Source of the DNA: Methanolapillus africanus
GTDB lineage: Archaea > Halobacteriota > Methanosarcinia > Methanosarcinales > Methanosarcinaceae
Reading direction: 5' to 3'
NCBI RefSeq assembly: GCF_032714475.1
Contig: NZ_JAWDKD010000021.1
Span: 124,001-188,000 of the forward strand
DNA: 64,000 nt
Shown: positions 52,456-62,259 of the stretch, piece by piece
How positions within the stretch are numbered: position 1 is the first letter of the stretch
Layout: the number at the start of each line of letters is the position of its first letter
The notes under the pieces: generated by a model
The model's database searches: none
Told to the model about the DNA's origin: nothing
What the model saw: the letters and a program-made list of their open reading frames with translations, nothing else
Translations under genes and position numbers: made by a program

Positions 52456-53061
52456 TTACCACGGCTCATTTTTAATGCCGAGTTTATACCCGACAATGTT
52501 GGTGCCGACGTGCAAAAGCGGCGTGATGATAATCACCGCAATCAACGGCCAGAACGCCAAGGTTTGGAAGAACCAGGTCCAGGACGTCAGCATCGTCAGC
52601 AAAAAGGCGCCGATGAGGAAATCGTATTGGTCGACGAGCGGGAAAGCAGCGCCGCGCGGAAGTCCGATTCTTCTTTTGATAAAACTGAACGTCATGTCGC
52701 CGAGAAGCGCGCCGACGGCGAGCGATAAAATGGCGACGCAAGCGGACAAGTCCAGCGCGTCCGGGACGCCGGTGGCTGAAAATCCGGGAAGGGCGATGCC
52801 GAAGAAATTGAATCCGAATTTCAACAAAAAGATTTCAATGATTCCGACTAAAAAACCGAGAAGCGTGCCCGCAAAAAAGCCGCGCCAGGTTTTGCCGTCG
52901 CCGAGAATCCGGCGGCCGTCTTTCATCGTTTTTCCGCCGTCGATCGGGCGGCCGCCGCCGAGAAGCGCGGCAAAAGAGTTGGGCAAATACGCGGGCAGCA
53001 TAATCCAAAGACCGACAACGATTGCCGTGACAATTTCAAGAAGCATAATCATCTTTTCCAT
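52456..53061 (-). CDS. carS: CDP-archaeol synthase
   Basis: 201 residues, about five membrane helices. The conserved loop GGGRPIDGGKTMKDGRRILG DGKTWRG (residues ~35-62, split here) and KRRIGLPRGAAFPLVDQYDF mark CarS, which makes CDP-2,3-bis-geranylgeranyl-glycerol from CTP and the unsaturated archaetidic acid. This is the branch-point activation step of archaeal membrane lipids, fed by the isoprenoid block at 4-10 kb. The start may be ATG 53061 or 53052. Confidence 0.93.
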   Translation of the reverse strand: MEKMIMLLEIVTAIVVGLWIMLPAYLPNSFAALLGGGRPIDGGKTMKDGRRILGDGKTWRGFFAGTLLGFLVGIIEIFLLKFGFNFFGIALPGFSATGVPDALDLSACVAILSLAVGALLGDMTFSFIKRRIGLPRGAAFPLVDQYDFLIGAFLLTMLTSWTWFFQTLAFWPLIAVIIITPLLHVGTNIVGYKLGIKNEPW

Positions 53062-53132
53062 TTAAAAAATTGAAATAAATGCGAATCATCAAAGATATTT
53101 TTTTCTTAAAATGCCTTTATCTTATAATATCG

Positions 53133-53336
53133 TTATTCTTTAAGTGGACAGCACTTTGACAAATTTAATCTTTCACGCATATTTTCATCGCTGATCCAAT
53201 CGGAATTTGTTTGAACAGACTGTTCCGCTTCATCCAAAGCTTCCAACAATTGAATCAATGCTTTTTCGGATTCATTCGAATTTGATGATTTCAAACTTGA
53301 AATTAAACCTTAGCGTTCGGATATTTCTTCAGACAT
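53133..53336 (-). pseudogene. Small gene broken by a TAA at codon 9
   Basis: From ATG 53336: MSEEISER, TAA (53312-53310), then GLISSLKSSNSNESEKALIQ, LLEALDEAEQSVQTNSDWIS, DENMRERLNLSKCCPLKE and a TAA at 53133. The 58 codons after the stop have protein-like composition in one frame. One base change (CAA to TAA) would explain the break, as in the Fic gene. I recognise no family; the DWISDENMRERL ending resembles small helical regulators or antitoxins. It lies between eamA and carS on the same strand. Confidence 0.55.
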
Positions 53337-53370
53337 AATAATCACAAAATTTATGATGTTGTCTTTAGAT

Positions 53371-54276
53371 TTATATTTTTTCAACAGCTTCGATTTTTGA
53401 AACATTCGTCTCTTTCTTTTTATTCGGCATCAATTCCGCGAACATAACGCTCGCAAAGACAATCGCTGCACCGAGATACTGAATCGGCAGAAGGTGTTCC
53501 GACGCGAACAGATACGCAAACAATGCGGCAAAGACCGGCTCCAAGGCGAAAATTAATCCGATGTGGGACGGCGTCGTATATTTTTGAGCGACCACTTGAG
53601 CGATAAATCCGAACGCGCTGCAGAAAATGCCGAGGAACAGAACCGGAACCCACAAGTCAATCGTATTCGGAATGAACGGATCTTCGAAAATCAGCGAAAA
53701 AACCAATCCGAAAAGAGCGGTGAAACCGAGCTGAATAATGCCCAAGTTGAGCGGATCCACTTCCGGAATGTCCACGAACTTTTTGGACAGCATGATGTGG
53801 GTAGAATAAACGACGGCTGCGAGAACGCAAACCAGATCGCCGAGACCGACGCCCATGGATCCTTCCAAAGTCATCAGTCCGATGCCGATGGTGGCGCAAA
53901 TGCTGGCGATGATGATTTTCTTTTCCGGAAATTTTCGGTAAGCCAGAGACGACATGATCGGAACGAAAATCACCGTGAGGCTGCCCAAAAATCCGACATT
54001 GGAAATGGTGGTGTATTGAATGCCGTAATTGACGCCGGCGAGCGTCAGAAACAACAAAAATCCGAGAGCAACGCCGCATTGGATGGTTTTGGCGTTGATT
54101 TTGGAGAAATGGCGGAAAAACAGAAGCACGGCAACGATAAAGCCGACGCTGAAGCGAAGAGCGATGAAATTAAAAATCGGAATCGATTGGATGCCGACGC
54201 GGGTAAAGAGATAAGAGAGACCCCAAAAAAAGACGACCATAAACATGAGTAAGTCTGCTTTTTTCTGAGAGTCCAT
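53371..54276 (-). CDS. EamA/DMT-family transporter
   Basis: 301 residues, ten membrane helices in two EamA halves (first MVVFFWGLSYLFTRVGIQSI; second GLGDLVCVLAAVVYSTHIML). The pattern PSHIGLIFALEPVFAALFAY near the end is typical. These transporters export amino acids or other metabolites; the substrate cannot be read from sequence. Single gene with its own spacer. Confidence 0.88.
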   Translation of the reverse strand: MDSQKKADLLMFMVVFFWGLSYLFTRVGIQSIPIFNFIALRFSVGFIVAVLLFFRHFSKINAKTIQCGVALGFLLFLTLAGVNYGIQYTTISNVGFLGSLTVIFVPIMSSLAYRKFPEKKIIIASICATIGIGLMTLEGSMGVGLGDLVCVLAAVVYSTHIMLSKKFVDIPEVDPLNLGIIQLGFTALFGLVFSLIFEDPFIPNTIDLWVPVLFLGIFCSAFGFIAQVVAQKYTTPSHIGLIFALEPVFAALFAYLFASEHLLPIQYLGAAIVFASVMFAELMPNKKKETNVSKIEAVEKI

Positions 54277-54451
54277 AAAAATTCACGGATGATTTCAATT
54301 TATTCTTTCTTTATAATGGTATCTGATAATTTTTTAAATACATTATTTTTATGTTTTGATTTGTTTCAACAATAAAATATTATAACTGAAAAGACAATAA
54401 AAAGAAGAACAGAGAGAACAGAGAACAAAAACAGAATAAAGAGATGAAAAA

Positions 54452-54700
54452 ATGAAAAAAGACGAAAAACCAATCCTTTCCAAAGAAAAGCGGTCTGCCG
54501 CTGCCGGCCTCATCAAAAAATACCTGGAAGAAAATTCGGACGCGGAAATCGGCCAAATGCAAGCCGAATTTTTGATGGATTTTATTGCCGACAATATCGG
54601 CGTTTATTTTTACAATCAAGGCGTCGCCGACGCGATGACTTTTATGGCGGAAAAAACGGAAGATTTGTTTGTGCTCATGAAAGATGAAAAATTGAAATAA
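54452..54700 (+). CDS. DUF2164 family protein
   Basis: 82 residues. The family pattern ILSKEKRSAAAGLIKKYLEE then IGQMQAEFLMDFIADNIGVY and FYNQGVADAM is clear. DUF2164 proteins are small and helical, without known function. The start at 54452 lacks a clear Shine-Dalgarno site (AGAGATG is nearby). Confidence 0.75.
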   Translation: MKKDEKPILSKEKRSAAAGLIKKYLEENSDAEIGQMQAEFLMDFIADNIGVYFYNQGVADAMTFMAEKTEDLFVLMKDEKLK

Positions 54701-54824
54701 ATAATAAGTTAAAAGATAAGTAAAAAATAAATTAAAAAGATTAATAAAAATAATAAAGATAATAAATTAAAGAAAATAAATTAAAGATAATAAATGAATC
54801 AAATAAACCGAAGGAGAAATTCTG

Positions 54825-55274
54825 ATGGCATTCTCGTTTTCCGATTCCAAAATGACGGTTTTGCCGTTTTCGGAACTGCCGGTCCGCTACCGGATCAGTT
54901 CAACCGCTTGGCAGCCGAAGGTGTCTGATTTTGAATCCGGCGCGGAGCTGGCGGAACAGCTTCTCCAAAAAGCGGTTGTCATTTACAATGAGAAAGCGTC
55001 GGAAGATTTTGTTGAATTTATGGCGCGCAGCCCGGCGTCCAACTGGGCGCAAACGGACCTGTTCATCGAGCCGGAAAAATATTACCGCCAATACGTTCTG
55101 TTTTTGAATGAACGGGGAGAACATTGTTTTTGGATCAATTTCTTCTGCCGGCCGGTCGGCAATTGGAAAGCCAGCCGCGTGGACGTGAAAAACGGCGGAA
55201 CCTGCTATTTTTCCATCGGACTCAATATCGATACCGGAAAACGGTTTGACTTTTTGGTGAACGGCAAAGAATGA
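54825..55274 (+). CDS. Conserved-looking cytosolic protein, unknown
   Basis: 149 residues with GGAG 6 nt before ATG 54825. It begins MAFSFSDSKMTVLPFSELPV, has a helical part (SGAELAEQLLQKAVVIYNEK) and a strand-rich C-terminal half (KYYRQYVLFLNERGEHCFWI, NFFCRPVGNWKASRVDVKNG). No signal peptide or membrane helix. I do not recognise a family. Confidence 0.6.
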   Translation: MAFSFSDSKMTVLPFSELPVRYRISSTAWQPKVSDFESGAELAEQLLQKAVVIYNEKASEDFVEFMARSPASNWAQTDLFIEPEKYYRQYVLFLNERGEHCFWINFFCRPVGNWKASRVDVKNGGTCYFSIGLNIDTGKRFDFLVNGKE

Positions 55275-55480
55275 AATTTTCATATGCCGACATTTTTTCG
55301 TCGAGCCGTCAAAAATACGATTTACCGTTGCCGTTTTTTGCAAAACGTATATAAAATATATGCGTATTATGTGGTGTATATGATTCATGTAATACCGATT
55401 GGGAGCATTACATAATCCATAACCCAAAAAATAATTCTTTTTAAATCATAAGTATTGAAATTATTACGGAGGAGAAAATT

Positions 55481-55657
55481 ATGCCAGCAATTATTGATGA
55501 AAACGAGTGCACCGGATGCGGACTTTGTGTGGACGAATGTCCGGCCGAAGCCATTACCCTTTTGGACATCGGCGTCTCCCGTGTTGACCCGGCGGAATGC
55601 ACCGAATGCGGCGCTTGCGTCGATGTGTGCCCGGTTGCAGCCATCACTTTAGAGTAA
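55481..55657 (+). CDS. 2[4Fe-4S] ferredoxin
   Basis: 58 residues: MPAIIDENECTGCGLCVDEC with a second cluster AECTECGACVDVCPVAAITL. Both C-x2-C-x2-C-x3-C-P motifs are complete, giving a clostridial-type two-cluster electron carrier. GGAGG is 8 nt upstream. It is a likely electron acceptor for the 2-oxoacid oxidoreductase encoded 330 nt downstream, among others. It is too short for most gene finders. Confidence 0.93.
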   Translation: MPAIIDENECTGCGLCVDECPAEAITLLDIGVSRVDPAECTECGACVDVCPVAAITLE

Positions 55658-55983
55658 ACCCAATGAACCGATCTTTTCGGTTTCATTCTTCTTTTTATTT
55701 GTTTTTTTTTGAAAAGTATTTTTCTGTTTTGTGTTTATTTTCTTCTGAGCCTTACCGTTTGTATTTGACCGGCAAGCTGCCCGGTAAAAAAGAACAAGCC
55801 ACGATTTTGAAAAATTGAAAGGATCTGGACAGCCGGATTCGTCGGTTCGCTTTTAAATTGATCGTCCATCACCTTCATTAATTATAAATAGGGCAATTTC
55901 ACCATAAGGGTTATTCTTTTGATAGATGATTTCTATTCAATTTTTACCATAATTCAACCACTTTATTCTAAAGGAGTCTACAG
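55658..55983. other. Spacer between ferredoxin and vor operon
   Basis: It holds the ferredoxin terminator and, near 55879-55889, a TATA-like AATTATAAATAG that probably drives vorCBA. No gene is seen. Confidence 0.5.
55662..55687 (+). terminator. Terminator of the ferredoxin gene
   Basis: AATGAACCGA (55662-55671) pairs with TCGGTTTCATT (55677-55687) with one bulged base, and a T-rich tract follows. Confidence 0.75.
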
Positions 55984-56235
55984 ATGTCAGAAACAAATGA
56001 GAAAGGGGTGCCTTACCCGGTCATCAACATATTGGAATGCAAGTCGTGCGGCCGGTGTGTTTTCGATTGTCCGAAAGGCGTTTTGAAAATCGGAACGATG
56101 CTCAACGAACGCGGCTATGCGCCGGTCGTGTACGCCGGTTCCGGCTGCAGCGGATGCGGCAACTGTTATTACACTTGCCCGGAACCGCTCGCGATTGAGG
56201 TTCACATTCCGAGAAAAACAAAAACGGAGGTCTGA
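55984..56235 (+). CDS. vorC: 2-oxoacid:ferredoxin oxidoreductase, delta (ferredoxin) subunit
   Basis: 83 residues with two [4Fe-4S] motifs: CKSCGRCVFDCPKG and CSGCGNCYYTCPEP. It passes electrons from the thiamine centre to free ferredoxin. GGAG lies 8 nt upstream of the ATG. It starts a tight operon delta-alpha-(beta+gamma), the layout of methanogen 2-oxoisovalerate oxidoreductase VorCBA; a 2-oxoglutarate oxidoreductase (Kor) is the main alternative. Confidence 0.75.
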   Translation: MSETNEKGVPYPVINILECKSCGRCVFDCPKGVLKIGTMLNERGYAPVVYAGSGCSGCGNCYYTCPEPLAIEVHIPRKTKTEV

Positions 56236-56237
56236 AG

Positions 56238-57337
56238 ATGACGATTCAATTGATTAAAGGAAATACGGCCGTTATTATCGGCGCCATGTACGCCGGATGC
56301 GACTGTTATTTCGGATATCCGATCACGCCGGCCAGTGAAATTTTGCATGAAGCGTCGAAATATTTCCCGATGGCGGGACGAAAGTTCGTGCAGGCCGAAT
56401 CGGAAGAAGCGGCGATTAACATGGTTTACGGCGCGGCCGCCACCGGTCACCGGGTTTTGACGGCGTCGTCCGGCCCCGGCATGAGTTTGAAACAGGAAGG
56501 CATTTCCTATTTGGCCGGCGCGGAATTGCCGTGTGTGATCGTGGACGTGCAGCGGGCGGGCCCGGGTCTCGGCAACATTGGTCCCGAGCAGTCCGACTAC
56601 AACCAAATTGTCAAAGGCGGCGGACATGGCAACTACAAAAACATTGTTCTGGCGCCCAACTCCGTTCAGGAAATGTGCGACTTGACCATCAAAGGATTTG
56701 ACCTGGCGTTCAAATACAGAAACCCGGTCGTCATTTTGGCGGACGGCGTTTTGGGACAAATGATGGAGCCGGTCGCGTTCCCGAAAGCGGCGGTTGAGCC
56801 GAAAATCGACAATTCCTGGTCGGTCGGCGGCAACGCCGAAACGAAAAAGAATCTGGTCACCTCCATCTTTTTGGATTTCGACCAGCTGGAAGCATTCAAC
56901 AACAAACTCATGAAAAAGTATCAGGCCGTTTGCGAAAACGAACCGATCTATGAAGAGTATATGATGGACGACGCGGACATCATTTTGGTTTCTTACGGCA
57001 TCAGCAGCCGGATTTCCAAGAGCGCGGTCGACACCGCCCGCCAAATGGGTATTAAGGCCGGCCTTTTCCGCCCGATTACGCTGTTCCCCTTCCCGGAAAA
57101 ACGCATTCAAGAGATTGCAGAGCGGAACTGTACTTTCCTGGCGGTGGAAATGAGTTCCGGACAGATGCGCGAAGACATTATGCTCGCGATCCGCTGCAAG
57201 CGCGACGTCGAATTGGCGAACCGGATGGGCGGCAACATCATTGAGATGGACAAAGTGATTCAGAAAATTAAGGAAATTGATCAAAAACAAAAGCAGGCAA
57301 AGAATAATCAAACAGCTGCAACGCCGGAGGCGAAATA

Positions 57338-57338
<1 letters not shown>
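56238..57338 (+). CDS. vorB: 2-oxoacid:ferredoxin oxidoreductase, alpha subunit
   Basis: 366 residues. GNTAVIIGAMYAGCDCYFGY then PITPASEIL is the alpha-subunit signature, TASSGPGMSLKQEGISYLAG and DVQRAGPGLG the substrate/CoA side. It pairs with the beta part of the next gene to form the active site that oxidises a branched 2-oxoacid to acyl-CoA, or runs in reverse for biosynthesis. GGAGG precedes its ATG; 2 nt separate it from vorC. Confidence 0.78.
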
Positions 57339-58808
<1,470 letters not shown>

Positions 58809-58810
<2 letters not shown>

Positions 58811-58833
58811 ATGAAATTTGATTTCATTCTTTT
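58809..58833 (+). terminator. Terminator of the vor operon
   Basis: GAATGAAAT (58809-58817) and ATTTCATTC (58821-58829), a perfect 9-bp stem on a 3-nt loop, then T-rich DNA. It overlaps the stop codon. Confidence 0.85.
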
Positions 58834-59145
58834 TCTTTTTTCTTATTTTATCTTTTTTTGAATTATATTTCAAAACTGTGGGGGCGGCTTTGGCGCGCAC
58901 CGGGCGGCTTTTGAAGAAAAACCGGATTGGTTTTTGAGGGATAAATAAAGGTTTGTTTCGGAAGATTTTGAGTCTTTAATTTTTTTGGTTTTTACTCCAT
59001 TTATTTTGTCATCTTTATTCATTGCTATCATTTTTTAATAAAAATAGGGAAATATTTATTTGTGATAGGGTTTTCTTTTCCTTTGTTATTGTCATTTTTT
59101 ATTTTTAATTTCTAATTTCTGAGATGAACGACAAAAGGTGAAACC
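58811..59145. other. Spacer between vor and cfbB
   Basis: It holds the vor terminator and a GC patch at 58879-58911 (GGGGCGGCTTTGGCGCGCAC) that may be a decayed copy of the GC-rich intergenic element. The rest is AT-rich and should contain the cfbB promoter. Confidence 0.5.
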
Positions 59146-60477
59146 ATGACAAAAGGATTCTTGATTGCGGGAACGAACAGCGGTGTCGGAAAAACAACGT
59201 CGTCGATGGGCTTGATGGCGGCTTTAAAAAAGCGCGGCCAAACCGTTCAGGCTTTTAAAGTCGGTCCGGATTACATCGACCCGAGTTACCACACGGCGAT
59301 TTGCGGCCGCGAATCCCTCAACCTGGACACCTACATGATGGGAACGGACGGCGTTCTCGACACTTATCTGCGTGCATCACAAGGTTCCGATTTGTCGATT
59401 GTGGAAGGCGTGATGGGCCTTTACGACGGCATGGACTCGACCGAAATTTCGGGCGCCGCCCACGTCGCCAAAACCTTAGACGTTCCGGTCTTTTTAGTCA
59501 TCAACGTTCACGGGATGTCGCGCAGCACCGCCGCCATGCTGAAAGGTTACGCCGAATACGACAAAAACGTGAAAATCGCCGGCGTGATTCTCAATAAAGT
59601 CGGCAGCCCAAGACACTTGGAGCTGATTCGCGGCGCTCTGGACGGCAAAATCCCGATCGTCGGCGCGCTTCCGAGAAACGTCAACATCGCCGTTCCCGAG
59701 CGTTACATGGGCCTGCATATGCCGGACGAATCCGACTTTGATTTTTCGGAACTGGCGGACTTTGTCGAACAGAACATGGACATTGATTTGATTTTAAAAA
59801 TTGCCGCCGAATACGAAAAGAAATATCCGGAACCGGCGCCGCCTTTGAAGCACGACGTCGACGTGAAAATCGGGGTCGCTCAAGACAAAGCCTTTTGTTT
59901 CTATTACCCCGCCATGCTCGACGCCCTGAAAAAAGCCGGCGCCGAACTTGTCTTTTTCAGCCCGACAAAGGGAGAACTGCCGGAAGCCGACGGTTATTAT
60001 TTCGGCAGCGGTTACCCGGAATTTTGCATTCAGGAACTGTCGGATTCTCCGACGACCAAGAAGCTGAAGAATTTGGCCGCCGCCGGGGTTCCGATGTTCG
60101 GCGAAGGCGCCGGACTTTCGTATTTATGCAAATCTTACACGACGGACGACGGAAAATTCAAAATGGCGGACATTTTGCCGGCGGAATCCGAAATCACGAA
60201 AAAGCTTCAGGGGCTTGGTTATGTCGAAGCCCAGCCGTTGTCGCCGGCGCCGCCGTTTGGAAACAAGAATATTAAGGCGCATGAGTTCCACTACTCTTTG
60301 ACGACGCCTGAGAAGGATTCTAAATTCGCTTATGAAATGTTACGCGGGAAAGGCATTTTTGAGAAAAAAGATGGACTTTTCGAGTATAGTGTCATGGCCG
60401 GATATATGCAGATGCACCCGGGATCTTTCCCTGTTGGGGATTTCGTGGAGAAGTGTCGGGTGAATAAGAGAAAATGA
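59146..60477 (+). CDS. cfbB: CfbB/CbiA-type a,c-diamide synthase (Ni-sirohydrochlorin or cobyrinate), amidotransferase Cys missing
   Basis: 443 residues. The ATP-using half is complete: LIAGTNSGVGKTTSSMGLMA (P-loop), VGPDYIDPSYH and VEGVMGLYDGMDS. The C-terminal class I glutamine amidotransferase half keeps the FHYS histidine motif, but the nucleophile motif GECGG reads GEGAG (Glu320, Gly321, Ala322), so the Cys that takes ammonia from glutamine is absent. CfbB amidates Ni-sirohydrochlorin on the way to coenzyme F430; CbiA does the same to cobyrinic acid for B12. AGGTG precedes the ATG. The enzyme may use free ammonia or a partner glutaminase; see findings. Confidence 0.8.
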   Translation: MTKGFLIAGTNSGVGKTTSSMGLMAALKKRGQTVQAFKVGPDYIDPSYHTAICGRESLNLDTYMMGTDGVLDTYLRASQGSDLSIVEGVMGLYDGMDSTEISGAAHVAKTLDVPVFLVINVHGMSRSTAAMLKGYAEYDKNVKIAGVILNKVGSPRHLELIRGALDGKIPIVGALPRNVNIAVPERYMGLHMPDESDFDFSELADFVEQNMDIDLILKIAAEYEKKYPEPAPPLKHDVDVKIGVAQDKAFCFYYPAMLDALKKAGAELVFFSPTKGELPEADGYYFGSGYPEFCIQELSDSPTTKKLKNLAAAGVPMFGEGAGLSYLCKSYTTDDGKFKMADILPAESEITKKLQGLGYVEAQPLSPAPPFGNKNIKAHEFHYSLTTPEKDSKFAYEMLRGKGIFEKKDGLFEYSVMAGYMQMHPGSFPVGDFVEKCRVNKRK

Positions 60478-60812
60478 CTTTGATAAGTTACTTTTCTTCT
60501 TTTTTTGTTTTTCTTTTTTTGAAGGGAATTGGGTCCATTTTTTCGTCGCGTAGTGGAGCGGCGGCGAAAAGAGGATTGGGGCGGTTTTTTGTTTTTGAGT
60601 TTTTTGATAGCATGGGTGAGTTCTTTTTTGAGTTCGAGCGAACAAGCCCGAAAAATCAAACGCTTTGTGTTTGATTTTCTCGGATTCCGATGACAGATTT
60701 ATGAACAGTAGCGTCAGATGTAAACTCGGAAATTGAATAAATTGGCATAACTAAATATTTTTAATTTCATTTAATTGAAATTTATAAATATTATCCAGTT
60801 GTTTCTAACTTT
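60478..60812. other. Boundary spacer before the NurA-HerA region
   Basis: It contains hairpin copy C (60648-60683) and, near 60780-60790, TATA-like AAATTTATAAATATT serving the gene at 60813. Base composition changes here from GC-moderate to AT-rich coding. Confidence 0.55.
60648..60683. repeat. Bulged hairpin family, copy C
   Basis: CCGAAAAATCAAACGC (60648-60663), loop TTT, then GTGTTTGATTTTCTCGG (60667-60683). It shares AAAATCAAACGC with copy A and the flank CGGATTCCG...ACAGAT with copy A's CGGATACCG...ACAGAT. It stands at the left edge of the NurA-HerA region. Confidence 0.7.
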
Positions 60813-61055
60813 ATGGCATTAATTGAAAGAGACAACATCGAACATGTTCGAAATGATAATCCAAAAATTCACAAAAATGTAAACAGGTGCACATACAGCG
60901 TGTATAAAATTGATGAAAAGAAGTACATTCAATTTGATACTTTTGGAACTTCTGAACGTGCAAATCCTAAGAAATCCAGCCAAACCATACAATTTGATTC
61001 AGAAACTGCAAAACACCTCGTTCAAATATTTAAAGAAGAAAGGCTGATAGAATAA
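60813..61055 (+). CDS. Small protein beside the NurA-HerA genes, unknown
   Basis: 80 residues: MALIERDNIEHVRNDNPKIH, then NRCTYSVYKIDEKKYIQFDT and SSQTIQFDSETAKHLVQIFK. Small proteins with the end pattern IQFD-x-ETAK-x-L are common near mobile or defence genes and are sometimes misannotated as methionyl-tRNA formyltransferase. A TATA-like motif about 25-35 nt upstream and no Shine-Dalgarno site suggest a leaderless message. Confidence 0.6.
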   Translation: MALIERDNIEHVRNDNPKIHKNVNRCTYSVYKIDEKKYIQFDTFGTSERANPKKSSQTIQFDSETAKHLVQIFKEERLIE

Positions 61056-61217
61056 AAGAATACTATAAAATATTTTCATTGAAGGCCTTACTATTACAGA
61101 AAATTATTTATTAAATAGATTATAATAATCAATATCATTCAAACTATTTTTATTTTGAAAAGTAAATATTAGTAGGGGGTTGCTAAAATCGAAAAGGTTG
61201 AAATTTTTGAGAAAAAA

Positions 61218-62255
61218 TTGAATGTTCATAAAAATTTCGAGAAAACCCTTGAAGCGGTGCGTTCCGAAAAAATAAGTTTGCCACCGATTCCTTCTCCTGA
61301 AAATCTTGATTCAAATAATTTTTTTTCATCGGGATATGGAAAAATCGAGTACGATATTATCACATATGAAAACTTGGACGCAAAAAATGGGTTGGAATAT
61401 TATAATTCAAAAATTGTTTTGGGGTATGATGAATCCATCCAAAAATATCAAGCCTTGGAAGGAGCAGCCTATTTTACTTCTCATTCACTGATTATGTTGG
61501 ACCCCGAAGAGAAAGATTACATCCCCTCTAGCTTTTTGACATTTTATTTTTATACGAGATCAAAAACAATATTGGAGAACAGTGAATATATAAAAAGTGT
61601 AGACACTTCTTCTAACCCAGAAGATGTCTCTGATTTTACAAATGAACAATTTGAATCAGCTTATAAAAAGGACTATGCTAACGATAGATCATATTTGATC
61701 TCTAAATGTCCCCCCAATTCAATTTTGTTTGTTGATGGCCCGCTCATTGGTGCCCAAATGAGTGAGTATACTGTAAAAATGAATCACGCTCTCTTAGAGA
61801 AAAATATTGTTCCAATTTTTTTTATAAAAAATAGTTCTAGCAACCTTGTTATTGATAATGTCTCCGAATTGCGTTCAAAATTCAACTCAGATATGCATTG
61901 GTCATATCAATTTTTAAAACAAGGTCAAAGAACTAATTTTTTTAAGTATACTGATAAAACAAACTCTTCCTTTTCAAAAGTATTTTGCTATTTGAAACCA
62001 TTCAAAAATAGGAGCCCACAGAGGGTTGAAATTCATACAAAAACGTATGAGATGTACAAAAATGAAATTGATTCTATTATGAATTTAGTTTACTATTTTT
62101 TGTTAGTACATGGCGATGTCAATAATCCTCAGGTCCGTCCAGTTGCTATTGCCGAAATGTATGCTCGCCACACATTAAATGTTTTTAATATTTATGAAAT
62201 GGTAAATTCTACAAAACTTACGCCTACAATGAATGAAGTAAGAGGATTCAAGTGA
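61218..62255 (+). CDS. NurA-domain nuclease
   Basis: About 345 residues. The NurA core is visible: FSSGYGKIEYD-type start, ILFVDGPLIGAQMSEYTVKM with the metal-binding Asp, and the C-terminal RPVAIAEMYARHTLNVFNIY. NurA is a 5'-3' exonuclease/endonuclease that works with the HerA pump on DNA ends. The start is uncertain: TTG 61218 has no ribosome-binding site, while AGGGGGT (61174-61180) is well spaced from ATC 61188 in the same frame, adding ten residues (IEKVEIFEKK). It is followed 4 nt later by herA. Mre11 and Rad50, the usual neighbours in archaea, are not in the window. AT-rich codon use differs from cfbB just upstream. Confidence 0.8.
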   Translation: MNVHKNFEKTLEAVRSEKISLPPIPSPENLDSNNFFSSGYGKIEYDIITYENLDAKNGLEYYNSKIVLGYDESIQKYQALEGAAYFTSHSLIMLDPEEKDYIPSSFLTFYFYTRSKTILENSEYIKSVDTSSNPEDVSDFTNEQFESAYKKDYANDRSYLISKCPPNSILFVDGPLIGAQMSEYTVKMNHALLEKNIVPIFFIKNSSSNLVIDNVSELRSKFNSDMHWSYQFLKQGQRTNFFKYTDKTNSSFSKVFCYLKPFKNRSPQRVEIHTKTYEMYKNEIDSIMNLVYYFLLVHGDVNNPQVRPVAIAEMYARHTLNVFNIYEMVNSTKLTPTMNEVRGFK

Positions 62256-62259
62256 TGAA

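Noticed and set aside
56202..57311. 369-residue minus-strand frame opposite vorB
   Set aside because: It is a shadow of vorB, rich in H, R, N and F, with no domain pattern.
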